The notes: generated from the sequence alone by a model not told the origin. A stretch of 64,000 nucleotides of DNA from Saprospiraceae bacterium (GCA_041392805.1 JAWKLJ010000002.1:759001-823000); one strand, 5' to 3'. Numbered from the stretch's first letter, positions 42,548 to 52,896 are shown. Program-made: numbers and translations.

Positions 42548-44113
42548 CTATCTCAACCATGGAATACTCCGCCCACTTTTTTTAAACTCCTCCAGTTTAG
42601 CCTTCATTTTTGCTACTTTCTCCGGATATTTACTGTAGAGATTTGTCGTTTCACCGGGATCGGTCTCCAGGTTGTAAAGTTGGCCGGGGGCGTCGGGATC
42701 GGTGTCTTCCAGTTTGTATGAATTCATACCCCACTCCCCTGGGCGGTCGTAATTATTGCCTCCGGAGCCCTGGTGATCTAAATATTTCCAGTTGCCATCT
42801 CGGATCGACATGGCCAATGAGATTGTCTGCTGTAATAGATACTGCCGGACCGGCTTGTTCCCTTGAGTGCCCATGAAAACCGGCAACATATTGTAGCTGT
42901 CTTCGGCAGCGTCGTCGGGCAACTTCGCTCCAACGATCTTCGCGCAGGTAGCCATCACATCGGTAAGGCTCATCAGCTGATCGCTGGTGCTGTTGGCTTT
43001 AACCTTTCCCGGCCAGCGTACGATGAAAGGAGTGCGATGCCCTCCCTCCCACTGGTCGCGTTTCACCCCTCGCCAGGGGCTGGCGCCATCGTGGTTGTGG
43101 GTTTTTCGCATATCCAGGACCGTAGGCACTTCTGGGCCATTATCGCTGGCAAACATCACCAGGGTATTTTCCGCTACGCCTAGACGTTTGAGTGTCTGTA
43201 GCAGTTCTCCGACAATGTAGTCCATTTCGAAAATAAAATCCCCATGAGGACCTGAGTTGGTCTTACCTTTGAAGGGGGCGGCAGCAAAGGACGGCAGATG
43301 GACGGCCTGCATCGAATGATAGAGAAAGAAGGGTTTTTCGGGATTGTTCTTCACATGCTGTTCAAGAAAATGCTTGCTCTTTTCGAGAAAGACCAAGTCC
43401 ACCGCTTCGTGGTCGAAATTGTCAGCCACCATACCGTGGCGGCAGTCATTGGCGTAGGGATGCTTCGGCAGTTTGCTCTTGTCGAGCAGTTGGGTTGCCG
43501 GAACTGGGATGCGGTCTCCATCGACGTAGGCATAAAGCCAGTCTGTCGTCGGGCAAGAAACGGTTCCATAGAATTGGTCAAAGCCGCGATGGATGGGTCC
43601 GTCGGGGATCGGGCGGGTATAATCGATCTGTTGAACCCCCTTTACGCTGCGATCCCTGATGGTATCGCCGTTTTCGTCGTAGAAGGTCATGCCGATATGC
43701 CATTTGCCAAAACACGCAGTGGCATAACCCTGATCACGTAACATTTGCGGCAGGGTCAGGCGATTCTCCTCGATCAAGCAAGGGCCGCCCACACCGACAA
43801 ATACACTCTTCATGCCCGTACGGAAAGCCATCTGCCCAGTGAGGATGCTGTAGCGCGTCGGGGTGCAGACGGTCGACGGGCTGTGGGCATCGGTGAATCG
43901 CATACCTTGCGTGGCGAGCTTGTCCAGATTTGGAGTAGGGACCTTTGAGTCGGGATTGTAGCAGGCAACGTCTCCGTATCCGAGATCATCGGCGAGGATG
44001 AAAAGGATGTTGGGTCGGGTTTCGGGGTCTTGTTTGTTTTGAAAACAGGACGCTAGGATAACAAGTTGTAAAAATAGCAGAATGACAATTCTTAGGTTTT
44101 GTAGCGTAGTCAT
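42548..44113 (-). CDS. Arylsulfatase-like lipoprotein (CTPTR)
   Basis: 521 residues; lipoprotein signal with Cys23 (LASCFQ). NILFILADDLGYGDVACY, modification motif C83-T-P-T-R, FGKWHIGM and FASDNGPE mark a formylglycine sulfatase. The codon use is visibly more GC-rich than that of neighbouring genes, which may mean more recent acquisition. It is the first sulfatase after susD, separated from it by 506 bp. Confidence 0.92.
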   Translation of the reverse strand: MTTLQNLRIVILLFLQLVILASCFQNKQDPETRPNILFILADDLGYGDVACYNPDSKVPTPNLDKLATQGMRFTDAHSPSTVCTPTRYSILTGQMAFRTGMKSVFVGVGGPCLIEENRLTLPQMLRDQGYATACFGKWHIGMTFYDENGDTIRDRSVKGVQQIDYTRPIPDGPIHRGFDQFYGTVSCPTTDWLYAYVDGDRIPVPATQLLDKSKLPKHPYANDCRHGMVADNFDHEAVDLVFLEKSKHFLEQHVKNNPEKPFFLYHSMQAVHLPSFAAAPFKGKTNSGPHGDFIFEMDYIVGELLQTLKRLGVAENTLVMFASDNGPEVPTVLDMRKTHNHDGASPWRGVKRDQWEGGHRTPFIVRWPGKVKANSTSDQLMSLTDVMATCAKIVGAKLPDDAAEDSYNMLPVFMGTQGNKPVRQYLLQQTISLAMSIRDGNWKYLDHQGSGGNNYDRPGEWGMNSYKLEDTDPDAPGQLYNLETDPGETTNLYSKYPEKVAKMKAKLEEFKKSGRSIPWLR

Positions 44114-44619
44114 TATTAATTTTTGATGAATATTTTTTGATCGTCATCCCGTAAAACCCTTGGTTTTTTTTTAGTGTGTATTTCAGCTTGTCGTGAACCT
44201 TTCAGGGAATGACTTCAGTCCGCCTTTGGGTATTACGTTCCCCACTGAACGTTAAAAATACTCAGAACCTATTAGATTTTAGGTTTTTGAACCAATGATA
44301 AGAGAACTCCCTTTTTCAACTTTAACTTTTGACCTTCGCTGTTTTGAAGGTGGAAATTGGACTACCTTCGGTAGTTAAAAAGGCGGAAAGGCCTAGTGAT
44401 CCGTCAAGCATAAATTGTCGGCTAATCTATGGCGTCTTTTCCGCCTGCTCTTCGTTCGAGAACCCCTTGTTTAGCTAGGACTTCGGCGTGAGCTCAGTCG
44501 AACGCTAAACGAGGGAATCCCGACTAAAGTACGGTACAGGCTCTCCGCCTCGATCAGACGAAAAATACGCAGATACAATTGTCAGAGAACCATAACTTTA
44601 AGGAATACCAGGTTCCCAT
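44114..44619. other. 506-bp gene-free stretch between susD and the sulfatase genes
   Basis: No gene is seen. Hairpins are present: ACTACCTTCGGTAGT near 44372-44386, and CCTTGTTTAGC (44465-44475) / GCTAAACGAGG (44504-44514), the latter enclosing an ACTTCGG...GAGCTCAGTCGAAC palindrome of a kind common between Bacteroidota genes. The stretch may terminate or reduce transcription after susCD. Confidence 0.4.
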
Positions 44620-46353
44620 TTACCAGCCCGGATTCTGTTTCAAAGCTGTGTTCACTGTTAATTCATTGATTGGGATGGGCATCAGGTAGTTTTTGGCGGG
44701 ATTAAATCCCCATCCTCCGTTGGGCCCGTTGAGGGCTGTTTTATAAGGGTCAAGAAAATTATTCTCATCCACCGTTAAGTTTGGGAATGCTGCATTTAAC
44801 TCCGCAGAATAATAAGCCCCTTTAGGTCTTTTATCTACAAATAATTTATGAGCTGCCCAGCGCATCAGGTCATCAAAGCGGAACCCCTCCGTTAGAAGCT
44901 CTACTGCGCGCTCTCTTCTGATTTCGTGCAAATAATCTGGCAGTGAATACCCATAATCAGGCCAGTTGGGGTCGGTTGGGATAGAAGCCAATGTCATAGA
45001 GGGCATACCTACTCTGGCTCTTAACTTGTTAATGGTCAAATCTACATCAGCCTGCGTTAGTTGACCCAATTCTGCTCTGGCTTCTGCATATATCAACAAA
45101 GCTTCCGCATATCTAAAGATAATATAGGCAAGTTCCCCACTCTGATTACTGGTGGCAGGATCTAGCTGTGGGCGGCGGTATTTCTGTGATTCGTACCCGG
45201 TTGGGTCGTTTTGCGCGCCTCCCAAAATAGGAAGCGTATATTTTGTGGTGTCATTTTGCAAATTAATCAGAATCGGATCGCCGGGATTCATTACACTTTG
45301 TACTAACCTGGGGTCACGGTTTTGAATGACATCCCTAATATCATTCTCCCCTTGGTAGAGTTGGCTAAGTGCAATGGGCAACCCATCGGTACAAAGATAC
45401 ATGCGTATCATATCCTGGGTATATCCCGAACCATGCGGCCAGTTCCACAATTGATTGGTAAATTGGTCGCCTTGTGCTGCGCTATAACCCCTCCATAATA
45501 ATATTTCATTATTGGAGCTTAAATTTATTTGATTAAAAAGCTCATAATAGACCTGGTTCGGATCTCCAGTTGCCAGCGAATAAGTCCCGCCATCTATCAC
45601 TGCTTTTGCAGCCTCGGCTGCTTTCGTAAGAAATGCACTGCCGTTCGTAGTTCCTTTAAAGGCATCATTCTGATGGTATTTTTCCCAGGTGCCTTCGTAG
45701 AGGCCTACTCTTGCCTGGAGCAAATAAGCAATATCCCTGCTTATTCGTTGTGCCGGAACTTCATTCTTTTTTTTCAGTTTTGAAATAGCCATATCCAGGT
45801 CGCTGATGATAAAATTCGCTATCTCTGTTCTCGAACTGCGCGAGCCGAATAATATATCTTCATCATTCGGAGAAAGTGTTTTTGTTATGATAGGGAGGTC
45901 GCCAAATTGTATGAGCAGGGTAAAGTAATTCCATGCCCTGAAAAAATAAGCCTCCCCGACGTAGTGATCCTTCAATCCGCCATCTGGCACGCGGTCCGCA
46001 TTGTCCAGAAAATAGTTGACATTACGCACATCCGTCCAGTTCCATCCACCGCCGCTGGAAGGAACATTTATTGCTCCATCCAGTCGATTTTTGGTAGGTA
46101 ACCACAATCCGACCGCAATGGCCAAATCCGTTCCCGCATCCAGTAGCGGATTGCCTCCGGATCCGCTTAGTCGCCACCCAGGAAGTACCGAATAGAGCCC
46201 GTTGAGATATAGTTCCATGTCCTGGGGGGACTTCCAGAATTCGGGATCCGAAATCTGATCCGCCGGCGTTAAATTCAGAAATTCTTTTTTACACGAACCG
46301 AAAACCATTGCAATGCCAATGGATAATATTGTTATATAAAATATGTTTTTCAT
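44620..46353 (-). CDS. susD: SusD/RagB-family glycan-binding lipoprotein
   Basis: 577 residues; lipoprotein signal with Cys20 (VFGSCKKEFLNL). NLTPADQISDPEFW, a TPR-like helical core (about 85-330) with RAWNYFTLLIQFGDLPII, and a C-terminal block IRRERAVELLTEGFRFDDLMRW are characteristic. The final KNYLMPIPINELTVN...QNPGW is the usual SusD ending. It sits on the outer surface as lid of the SusC channel. It starts 11 bp after susC. Confidence 0.95.
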   Translation of the reverse strand: MKNIFYITILSIGIAMVFGSCKKEFLNLTPADQISDPEFWKSPQDMELYLNGLYSVLPGWRLSGSGGNPLLDAGTDLAIAVGLWLPTKNRLDGAINVPSSGGGWNWTDVRNVNYFLDNADRVPDGGLKDHYVGEAYFFRAWNYFTLLIQFGDLPIITKTLSPNDEDILFGSRSSRTEIANFIISDLDMAISKLKKKNEVPAQRISRDIAYLLQARVGLYEGTWEKYHQNDAFKGTTNGSAFLTKAAEAAKAVIDGGTYSLATGDPNQVYYELFNQINLSSNNEILLWRGYSAAQGDQFTNQLWNWPHGSGYTQDMIRMYLCTDGLPIALSQLYQGENDIRDVIQNRDPRLVQSVMNPGDPILINLQNDTTKYTLPILGGAQNDPTGYESQKYRRPQLDPATSNQSGELAYIIFRYAEALLIYAEARAELGQLTQADVDLTINKLRARVGMPSMTLASIPTDPNWPDYGYSLPDYLHEIRRERAVELLTEGFRFDDLMRWAAHKLFVDKRPKGAYYSAELNAAFPNLTVDENNFLDPYKTALNGPNGGWGFNPAKNYLMPIPINELTVNTALKQNPGW

Positions 46354-46364
46354 TTTCCGCTATT

Positions 46365-49300
46365 TTAAAAGTTGACATTTAATCCTAAAGCGTACACCTT
46401 CGACAATGGATAGGTACGGCCGTCACCATTTCTTCCTCCGGTTTGTTCAGGATCCAATAAGTCCATGTTTTTAATAATGAAGAGGTTCTCTCCAGAAAGA
46501 TAAATATTCGCATTCTTGATAAGCACTTTTTCCGTTAGTATTGCTGGAATGGTATATCCCAATCTAAGGTTTTTCAACCGAACGTAAGCGCCATTCTGCA
46601 AATACCGGTCGGTAGGTCGGTCATAAGCTTTGCTGTTATCACCGTTAAAAACGGAATAAGGTTTTGCATAATAGGCATTTGGATTAGCTCCCAAAGGACT
46701 GGAGTCATCACGCCAGTAATCCAGGTGTTCCTCATACACCATCATATGAAGGGGACCGTTGGCAGGTCCTCGGAATACATTTCCATTAAAGATCTCTGAT
46801 ATAAACAGATCTTGTTTGCCAACGCCTTGGAAGAAAACAGAAAAATCAAATCCTTTCCAGGCAGCACTGACATTAAATCCAAACAGGTATCGCGGAAGCT
46901 GGTTTCCCACTACTACCATATCACCATGATCATCCGCTGTGTTTTTGCCGTTATTTATAGCCCCATTGTTGTCAAGATCAACGTATTTCAGATCGCCCGG
47001 ATTCCATTTTCCCGCCCAGAGAAAGGCCTGAGACGGCCACGCTGCCACATCTTCGGTTGTTTGAAAAAGCCCGTCTGTTTTGTAGCCCCATAATTCACCC
47101 AATACCTGGCCTTCGTAGAAAGTACTCAATATCCGGGTAGGATTGTTATAAGACATTACTACGCTTTTATTATTAGCCAGATTAGCGCCAATTTGGTAAT
47201 AAAAATCACCTATCCGATTTTTCCAGCCGATCTCTAATTCAAAACCCCGCGTTCTGATTTCGCCGGAGTTCTCCCTTGGAACGGCGGTTCCCAACACAAC
47301 AGGGAGAGCTGGCCCTGGACCCACTAGGTTGGTCGTATGGGATTCATACCAGTCAAAAGAAGTGGATAATCTATTATTCAAAAAAGTCATATCCACTCCA
47401 AAATCCAATGTTTTCACTTTTTCCCAAGTCAAATTAACACTCGAGATATTGGGAGGCGTGACGGTCCATAAGCGCTGGCCGCCAAACAAGAAAGTGCTCT
47501 GGTTGATGCCCAATGTGGGTATGTAGAGGTAATTAGCTACATTTTGGTTGCCCAATTCTCCAAAAGACCCTCTTATCTTTAAATAATCGATTGCATTTTT
47601 GAGCGGGAAGAAATTTTCTTTGGACGGCACCCAACCCGCAGAAACGGAAGGGAAATATCCCCATTGCCTGCCGGGTTCAAATCTTGAGGAGCCATCGGCC
47701 CGAAAATTGGCTTCCAGCAAGTACTTTCCATTATAATTATAGTTCAGCCTTCCGAAACCGCTTCGGGTTGACCAATATCCGCGCCCATCATCAACAGTTT
47801 TTGTCCCTACTGCTGTATTGATGGAGGGAACATTGTCGCTAAGCAGATAAAGGGCATCGGCATTCAATTGGAAGTAGTCATACCTTTCCTGCTGATAACC
47901 AACTAATGCCGACAAGCTATGTTTGCCAAAGTCTCGGGTATAAGTAGAATAAAGATTAGGCGACAAATAAGTGTCTGTATGAAGCCGGGGTCTGTAAGAA
48001 GTAGAGAGTTGCGCCAGTCCATTGGCCAATTCTCCGTTTGGCCGTTGCCAGAACCATTGTTTTGCGGAAAGTACCTGCCGGTTATTGCTGGTTGTGTAGT
48101 TGAATTCCAGGTTAGTTACCCAGCCTTTGATGGGTTCCAAGATAATTCTTGGGGCAAGTACCATTTGGGTATTGATGGTATTATCTCTTTCCGCCTGCCA
48201 CTCGGCTATCCGGCTCTCAGAGGTCCAGATATCTGTTCCAGGATATTTTGCAGGCATCGTTGGTTTCAGTTTGGTCATCATATCATAAATACGTCCCCGA
48301 CCCAATTCCTGTTGCCAGGGAAATTCCTGCACGCCATAATTGTATTTGAACAATAAACCGATTTTTGCCCATGAAGTGGCTTGTGCATTTATTTTTCCGT
48401 CGAAATTATAGCGATTAAAAGATTCATTACCGTATCGAAGTAGCCCTTCCTCACCATACCATCCGGCTGACAAATAATAATCTGCATTTTCTGTTGCACC
48501 AGAAACACTCAGATCGTGTTTTTGCCGAGAGCCAAACTCCTTGAAAAGAATTTCATACCAGTCTGTATTATCGGCTGCGCCAAGCCCCATTGCGCCAATG
48601 TTCCAGCTGAGCCCGTCCGCTCTGCCGAACATTACAGGTGCGCTTCCCGGATTGGCTATATTCTGAGCGAGGCGGTCCAGTGCATCATCATTATACCAGG
48701 GCGTATTTCCCACATTTCGGGCTGCATCATTTGCCACATGGGCAAAAGTCATGGCATCCACTAAGCGAGGAAAATCGACAGGTCTTGAAAGGGCCATGTT
48801 GGTTGAATAAGAAAAATTAGGACGGCCTTTATTGCCTTTTCCTGATTTTGTAGTGATCAGAATCACTCCATAAGCCGCCCGTGCACCATAAATGGCCGAG
48901 GAAGCAGCATCTTTTAATACAGATATAGATTCAATATCATTGGGGTTGATGCTGTTTATATCCATCACGATATTATCTACCAGTACGAAAGGAGCGTTAC
49001 TTCCTCCAAACGATTGTAAACCTCGGATACTCATATCTAAAGCTGCACCGGGCTCGCCACCTGCGTTAGAAACAGTAATGTTCAGGTTAGGAACCAAACC
49101 CTGCAAAGATTGCTGTGTGCTGGCAACAGGGCGTCCAGATATATCTTTTGAGGAAACGGTCGAAACAGCCCCCGTTAAATTGACTTTTTTCTGGGTTCCA
49201 TATCCTACGACCACTACCTCCTCTAATTGGGAGATCGATTCGCGCATAACGACCACTAATACGGAACGGCCATTTACGGCTACTTCTTGCTGAACATAAC

Positions 49301-49907
49301 CGGTGTAGGAAAACAACAAGACCTCCTGCCCGTCGGACAGTTCCAGTGAAAAGTTCCCGTCCAGATCGGTAATCGTACCAAGGGTAGTACCTTTGATCAT
49401 AATGTTCACGCCAATCAGCGGCTGGCCGTTTTCGTCCGTGACTTTGCCCTTGAGGGGCTGCTCAATTTCTGGTTCCACAACGGGCGGGGTCAATTTTACT
49501 TCTTTATTATATTTTGTGGCGACTAGCTGCTCTTCTTGGGGGAACAGGATGATTTGCCGACCCATGACCATATATTGTACCTTGGTTTCGGCAAAAAGAG
49601 AGGACAACGCACTAGCAATTTTTTCTTTTTTGATATTGATATCTACCTTCCTTTTTACATCCACCAATTTGGAGTTGTACAAAAAGAAAAACTCGCTTTG
49701 GTTCTCGATTTCGTTTAATATAGCCTCCACCGGTACGTCAGTCATTTCGAGCGACAATCGGAATTTCTGGCCATAAGCATCTTCCGCTGCAATGAGCTGA
49801 ATGCCACTTAGGATGATCAGAAGTAAGATGTTTTTCATGGTGTTAAGAATTTGCAACAATAGCAGGTAATTACGCTGCCCTTGTAGCTTTGTACGGACTT
49901 TTTTCAT
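46365..49907 (-). CDS. susC: SusC/RagA-family TonB-dependent transporter with N-terminal STN domain
   Basis: 1180 residues. Signal segment (about 24-46), an STN secretin/TonB domain (about 52-125) that talks to the FecR anti-sigma factor, a carboxypeptidase-regulatory-like domain (about 150-230, GKVTDENGQPLIGVNIMIKG), the SusC-type TonB box region (LEEVVVVGYGTQKK), a plug and a beta-barrel ending in ALGLNVNF. The STN domain shows that this transporter is also a signal receiver. It is 372 bp downstream of fecR and 11 bp upstream of susD. Confidence 0.95.
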   Translation of the reverse strand: MKKVRTKLQGQRNYLLLLQILNTMKNILLLIILSGIQLIAAEDAYGQKFRLSLEMTDVPVEAILNEIENQSEFFFLYNSKLVDVKRKVDINIKKEKIASALSSLFAETKVQYMVMGRQIILFPQEEQLVATKYNKEVKLTPPVVEPEIEQPLKGKVTDENGQPLIGVNIMIKGTTLGTITDLDGNFSLELSDGQEVLLFSYTGYVQQEVAVNGRSVLVVVMRESISQLEEVVVVGYGTQKKVNLTGAVSTVSSKDISGRPVASTQQSLQGLVPNLNITVSNAGGEPGAALDMSIRGLQSFGGSNAPFVLVDNIVMDINSINPNDIESISVLKDAASSAIYGARAAYGVILITTKSGKGNKGRPNFSYSTNMALSRPVDFPRLVDAMTFAHVANDAARNVGNTPWYNDDALDRLAQNIANPGSAPVMFGRADGLSWNIGAMGLGAADNTDWYEILFKEFGSRQKHDLSVSGATENADYYLSAGWYGEEGLLRYGNESFNRYNFDGKINAQATSWAKIGLLFKYNYGVQEFPWQQELGRGRIYDMMTKLKPTMPAKYPGTDIWTSESRIAEWQAERDNTINTQMVLAPRIILEPIKGWVTNLEFNYTTSNNRQVLSAKQWFWQRPNGELANGLAQLSTSYRPRLHTDTYLSPNLYSTYTRDFGKHSLSALVGYQQERYDYFQLNADALYLLSDNVPSINTAVGTKTVDDGRGYWSTRSGFGRLNYNYNGKYLLEANFRADGSSRFEPGRQWGYFPSVSAGWVPSKENFFPLKNAIDYLKIRGSFGELGNQNVANYLYIPTLGINQSTFLFGGQRLWTVTPPNISSVNLTWEKVKTLDFGVDMTFLNNRLSTSFDWYESHTTNLVGPGPALPVVLGTAVPRENSGEIRTRGFELEIGWKNRIGDFYYQIGANLANNKSVVMSYNNPTRILSTFYEGQVLGELWGYKTDGLFQTTEDVAAWPSQAFLWAGKWNPGDLKYVDLDNNGAINNGKNTADDHGDMVVVGNQLPRYLFGFNVSAAWKGFDFSVFFQGVGKQDLFISEIFNGNVFRGPANGPLHMMVYEEHLDYWRDDSSPLGANPNAYYAKPYSVFNGDNSKAYDRPTDRYLQNGAYVRLKNLRLGYTIPAILTEKVLIKNANIYLSGENLFIIKNMDLLDPEQTGGRNGDGRTYPLSKVYALGLNVNF

Positions 49908-50279
49908 AATTTTGAGTTGATTTAGTAAGTGTTCTTGATGGTTTTCACAAATAGAGCTAGCTAGATCACGGAGGGAAGGTGTGGCCGCACTTTCCCTTTT
50001 TCATGTAGCTCAGGTTCTTTTTTTTTCTTCATAGGCAACTGCTTTAGACATAAGTATCTATGGGGGAACTGCGGCGTTCAGCATTCAAAGCTGTCGCCCT
50101 AAGTTCCCCGAAGCTAAGTTTGATGGTATATTACGTTTGTTATTTTTTCATTGGTTCCTCTGACAATTTTTGTGCTAAGCCTCAGCAGAAAGTCTCGATC
50201 AACGTTCATTCCGCAGATTTTCGGAATCGCCTATGATCTTCGTTTTAAGCTGACCAAAAAAAATTGTCAAAGAAGGATT
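49908..50279. other. Gene-free stretch between fecR and susC
   Basis: 372 bp without a gene; it should hold the ECF-dependent promoter of susC. No promoter motif could be assigned with confidence. The copy of AATTGTCAAAGAAGG next to the fecR stop and a nearby TGACAATTTTTGTG (about 50161) lie here. Confidence 0.35.
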
Positions 50280-51347
50280 TTACTTTGAGGAAAGGAAAAT
50301 TTTGCGCTTTCCAAAAGTGTTATTCTTCAGCATTTCCCGACCCGTTTCCCTGATCTTGATGGGAGATGAAAATTGAAGCAGTTTTAATACTTCATCCAGC
50401 GTTTCATCCTGAAAAGTGGCTCGAAAAACATAGGTTTCCAACTTTTTATCCTCAATGACGATATCCACATTGTACCAGCGATTGAGCCGGTCTACTACCT
50501 CTGTCATAGGATCTTCTCTAAAAACCAACTTACCCTCTTTCCAGGCAGTGATCTTTTTGACGTCTACTTCCTGCGTACGATACGAATCCAGATCCTTGAA
50601 GTAGATAAACTGAAAGCCTGTATCTAACTGGCCAAGGGTTTCTAGCAGCTTTTGATCTTTTGCTTCAAACAATTCCACTACGCCTGTTTCCAACGTAACG
50701 CTGTTGGTTTTATCCCCTTCATAGGCATTCACGTTGAAAGAGGTGCCTAATGCCGCAATCCTAATATTTCCTGTAGTGACGACAAAGGGTTTTCGTGGAT
50801 TACTTTTTACATAAAAATAAGCTTCTCCTTCTAGCTGAACTTCGCGGTATTCTCCGGAAAAGGCCGCCGGAAAATGAAGCGTACTGCCCCCGTTGAGCCA
50901 TCCCTCAGAGCCGTCCGGCAGATGAAAATTGGTCCGAGCGCCCAAAGGGGAATAAACAGAGGAGTAGGCCCCTGCCTGTTGTTCCTCAAAATAACCGCTC
51001 CACTGCAAATAGCAAAGCAAGAGCAGCGGGATAAACAGGCTGGCGGCTATCCGGCTGGCGTAAGTAAACCACTTTAGTCTTCTGCGCTTTTCCACGCTTA
51101 CCTTGGCATCTTCCAGTCGCAAAAGGTGATTGATGCGATCGAGTAAGCGATCTTCATCATAACCCTCTGTTTCCAGTTCTTCGGGGATTTGTTTCCAGAA
51201 TTGTAAAGAAGCACTTTCCAGTTCCGCCCATCTATCGGTGGAAGCAAAGTAGTTTTTTATTTTCTCCTGATCTGCTTTCGAGCCTTTATTATTCAAGTAC
51301 CTGTCAACTGCTTCTTTATCTATAATGTTCTTTTCTTTTTTCCTCAT
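50280..51347 (-). CDS. FecR-family anti-sigma factor
   Basis: 355 residues: an N-terminal cytoplasmic anti-sigma region (1-95), one membrane helix (about 103-118, SRIAASLFIPLLLLCY), a periplasmic FecR domain (YSPLGARTNFHLPDGSEGWLNGGS ... EGEAYFYVK) and a C-terminal STN-like domain (about 285-345). It holds the ECF sigma factor inactive until SusC signals that substrate is present. It is 123 bp after the sigma gene. Confidence 0.95.
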   Translation of the reverse strand: MRKKEKNIIDKEAVDRYLNNKGSKADQEKIKNYFASTDRWAELESASLQFWKQIPEELETEGYDEDRLLDRINHLLRLEDAKVSVEKRRRLKWFTYASRIAASLFIPLLLLCYLQWSGYFEEQQAGAYSSVYSPLGARTNFHLPDGSEGWLNGGSTLHFPAAFSGEYREVQLEGEAYFYVKSNPRKPFVVTTGNIRIAALGTSFNVNAYEGDKTNSVTLETGVVELFEAKDQKLLETLGQLDTGFQFIYFKDLDSYRTQEVDVKKITAWKEGKLVFREDPMTEVVDRLNRWYNVDIVIEDKKLETYVFRATFQDETLDEVLKLLQFSSPIKIRETGREMLKNNTFGKRKIFLSSK

Positions 51348-51470
51348 TTCGTTATGCTTCTCATGCCTTGAGAAAATATCAGGTCAGTAATAGGGGTATA
51401 TCCCGCTCAGCAGGAAATTACTCATTCTAAGATCAATTTATTTTTTATTTTTTTCCCTTCTTTAAAACAG

Positions 51471-52052
51471 TTATTTGACAATTATCCAGAAAAACAGAAT
51501 GGTGAGCAGTCGTTCATCGACAAGTATGTTTTTGAGGAATGATTTGGCGCGGAAAAGGTGGTTTTCAACGGTCCGTTTGGATATTTTAAGTTTTTCAGCA
51601 ATTTCCTCTGCCGTTAAACCTCCTTCCTTACTCAGGAGGAATATTTCCTTTTGGCGGGGTGGGAGTTGCTCCAGGGATTCTTTCAATAATTCATTGAGGA
51701 GGTCATATGCCGTTGCTGCATCGGAGTCATTATCATTTAATCTTACTGACGGGAAATAGGCTTCTAAGTGTTTTCGCTCTCTTTCAAATTTTCGGAACCG
51801 CTTTTTAATGGCATTAAAGGTGATGGTAAACAAGTAGGCCTGGAAATCGGCCTGGATATTTAAATTTGCTCTGTTTTTCCAAAGACTAAGAAAAACTTCC
51901 TGGACAATGTCCTCGGCTTCTTCTTTACTCTTCAGATAACTCAAAGAAAAATAGTATATTTTTTTGTTGAAGCTTTTAAAGAGCTCGTCAAAAGAATGGA
52001 CATTTCCTTTTTTTAAATCTTGTACAAGATTCTTTTCTATTTGATTTGCCAT
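51471..52052 (-). CDS. ECF RNA polymerase sigma factor of the utilisation locus
   Basis: 193 residues with region 2 (FDELFKSFNKKIYYFSLSYLKSKEEAEDIVQEVFLSLW) and region 4 (LPPRQKEIFLLSKEGGLTAEEIAEKLKISKRTVENHL), ending in a hydrophobic tail (LLTILFFWIIVK) frequent in FecI-like factors of this phylum. With FecR and the STN-bearing SusC it forms a cell-surface signalling chain that switches on the locus. Confidence 0.95.
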   Translation of the reverse strand: MANQIEKNLVQDLKKGNVHSFDELFKSFNKKIYYFSLSYLKSKEEAEDIVQEVFLSLWKNRANLNIQADFQAYLFTITFNAIKKRFRKFERERKHLEAYFPSVRLNDNDSDAATAYDLLNELLKESLEQLPPRQKEIFLLSKEGGLTAEEIAEKLKISKRTVENHLFRAKSFLKNILVDERLLTILFFWIIVK

Positions 52053-52896
52053 CCCGTATCATTTTTTACATCGAACTTGCATTTTACGGCTCAAAAAATA
52101 GGTTAATCATCAAAAATAAAGAATTTTTCTCGAAAATACCCCGCAACTCGCTTAGAGCATGTTTGGAGGTCGCTTTTGGAGATAAAAAGCGTCAATTTTT
52201 TGATGACTGGGATGGCTTGATACAGTGTATCAACAGCGCTTTTTGAAGTGCATACCCTTAGGTACGGACGAAAAAAGCAACGAAGTATCAGCGAAAAAGA
52301 GATGGTTTTTAGCCCAAATCGACCTTGGGAGATTCATGAACACCATAAATCACTATAAAGGCCGTGAATAAAGGGTGACCTCCAAACATGCTCTTAATTG
52401 AAGCCAAAGTTGGGAACTAGGCTTTTTACCACTAACAAAAGCAGTCTTTAAGCTTCAAAAAAAGTTGCCTGGCACTAAAATCGCTATTTTAAACTACGAA
52501 ACTTATGCTTTGTCTATTTCTACATTTTAAAATTTTTAGAAAAATATTAACTTAGTGGAACTAATCAAAAAGAGATACAGTTCTATTCGCTAGACTACTC
52601 TTTTTTATATCAAACTACCTTTTATAATCCTGTCTATGTTGGTTTTAATATTGACCAACTTATTCGTTATGCTCCAACGCGTCTTTTTGTTTCGTTTACA
52701 TTTTTTGTGCTAACCCTGTAACGTTTCATAACCTCAGGAATAAAGCATTAGAAAAGTAAGTCTTATTTTATCCCTATGTGAATATTGATAGTGCTTAAAT
52801 CCAGCTATGAAGTACTAAAATTAAACTGAAAACAAGGTTGTATCCCTAGTTCAGGCTACACCTTTTAGTGTATTTTTCACAAAACCCAATCAATCA
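52053..52896. other. 844-bp gene-free, AT-rich stretch between the two major gene groups
   Basis: It contains the 239-bp MITE-like element (52155-52393) and then about 500 bp of AT-rich DNA before the subtilase gene, presumably holding its promoter. No gene is recognised. The divergent sigma gene and the subtilase gene both start from this stretch. Confidence 0.4.
52155..52393. mobile_element. MITE-like element, 239 bp
   Basis: Perfect 17-bp terminal inverted repeats GAGCATGTTTGGAGGTC (52155-52171) and its complement (52377-52393), flanked on both sides by TTA, a possible 3-bp target duplication. It has no coding capacity. The ends share TTGGAGGTnG and TTTTGGA with the inverted repeat at 57810-57923, suggesting one family. 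Confidence 0.65.

Noticed and set aside
52046..52246. 66-codon ORF upstream of the sigma gene
   Set aside because: It runs into the MITE-like element and has no coding character.
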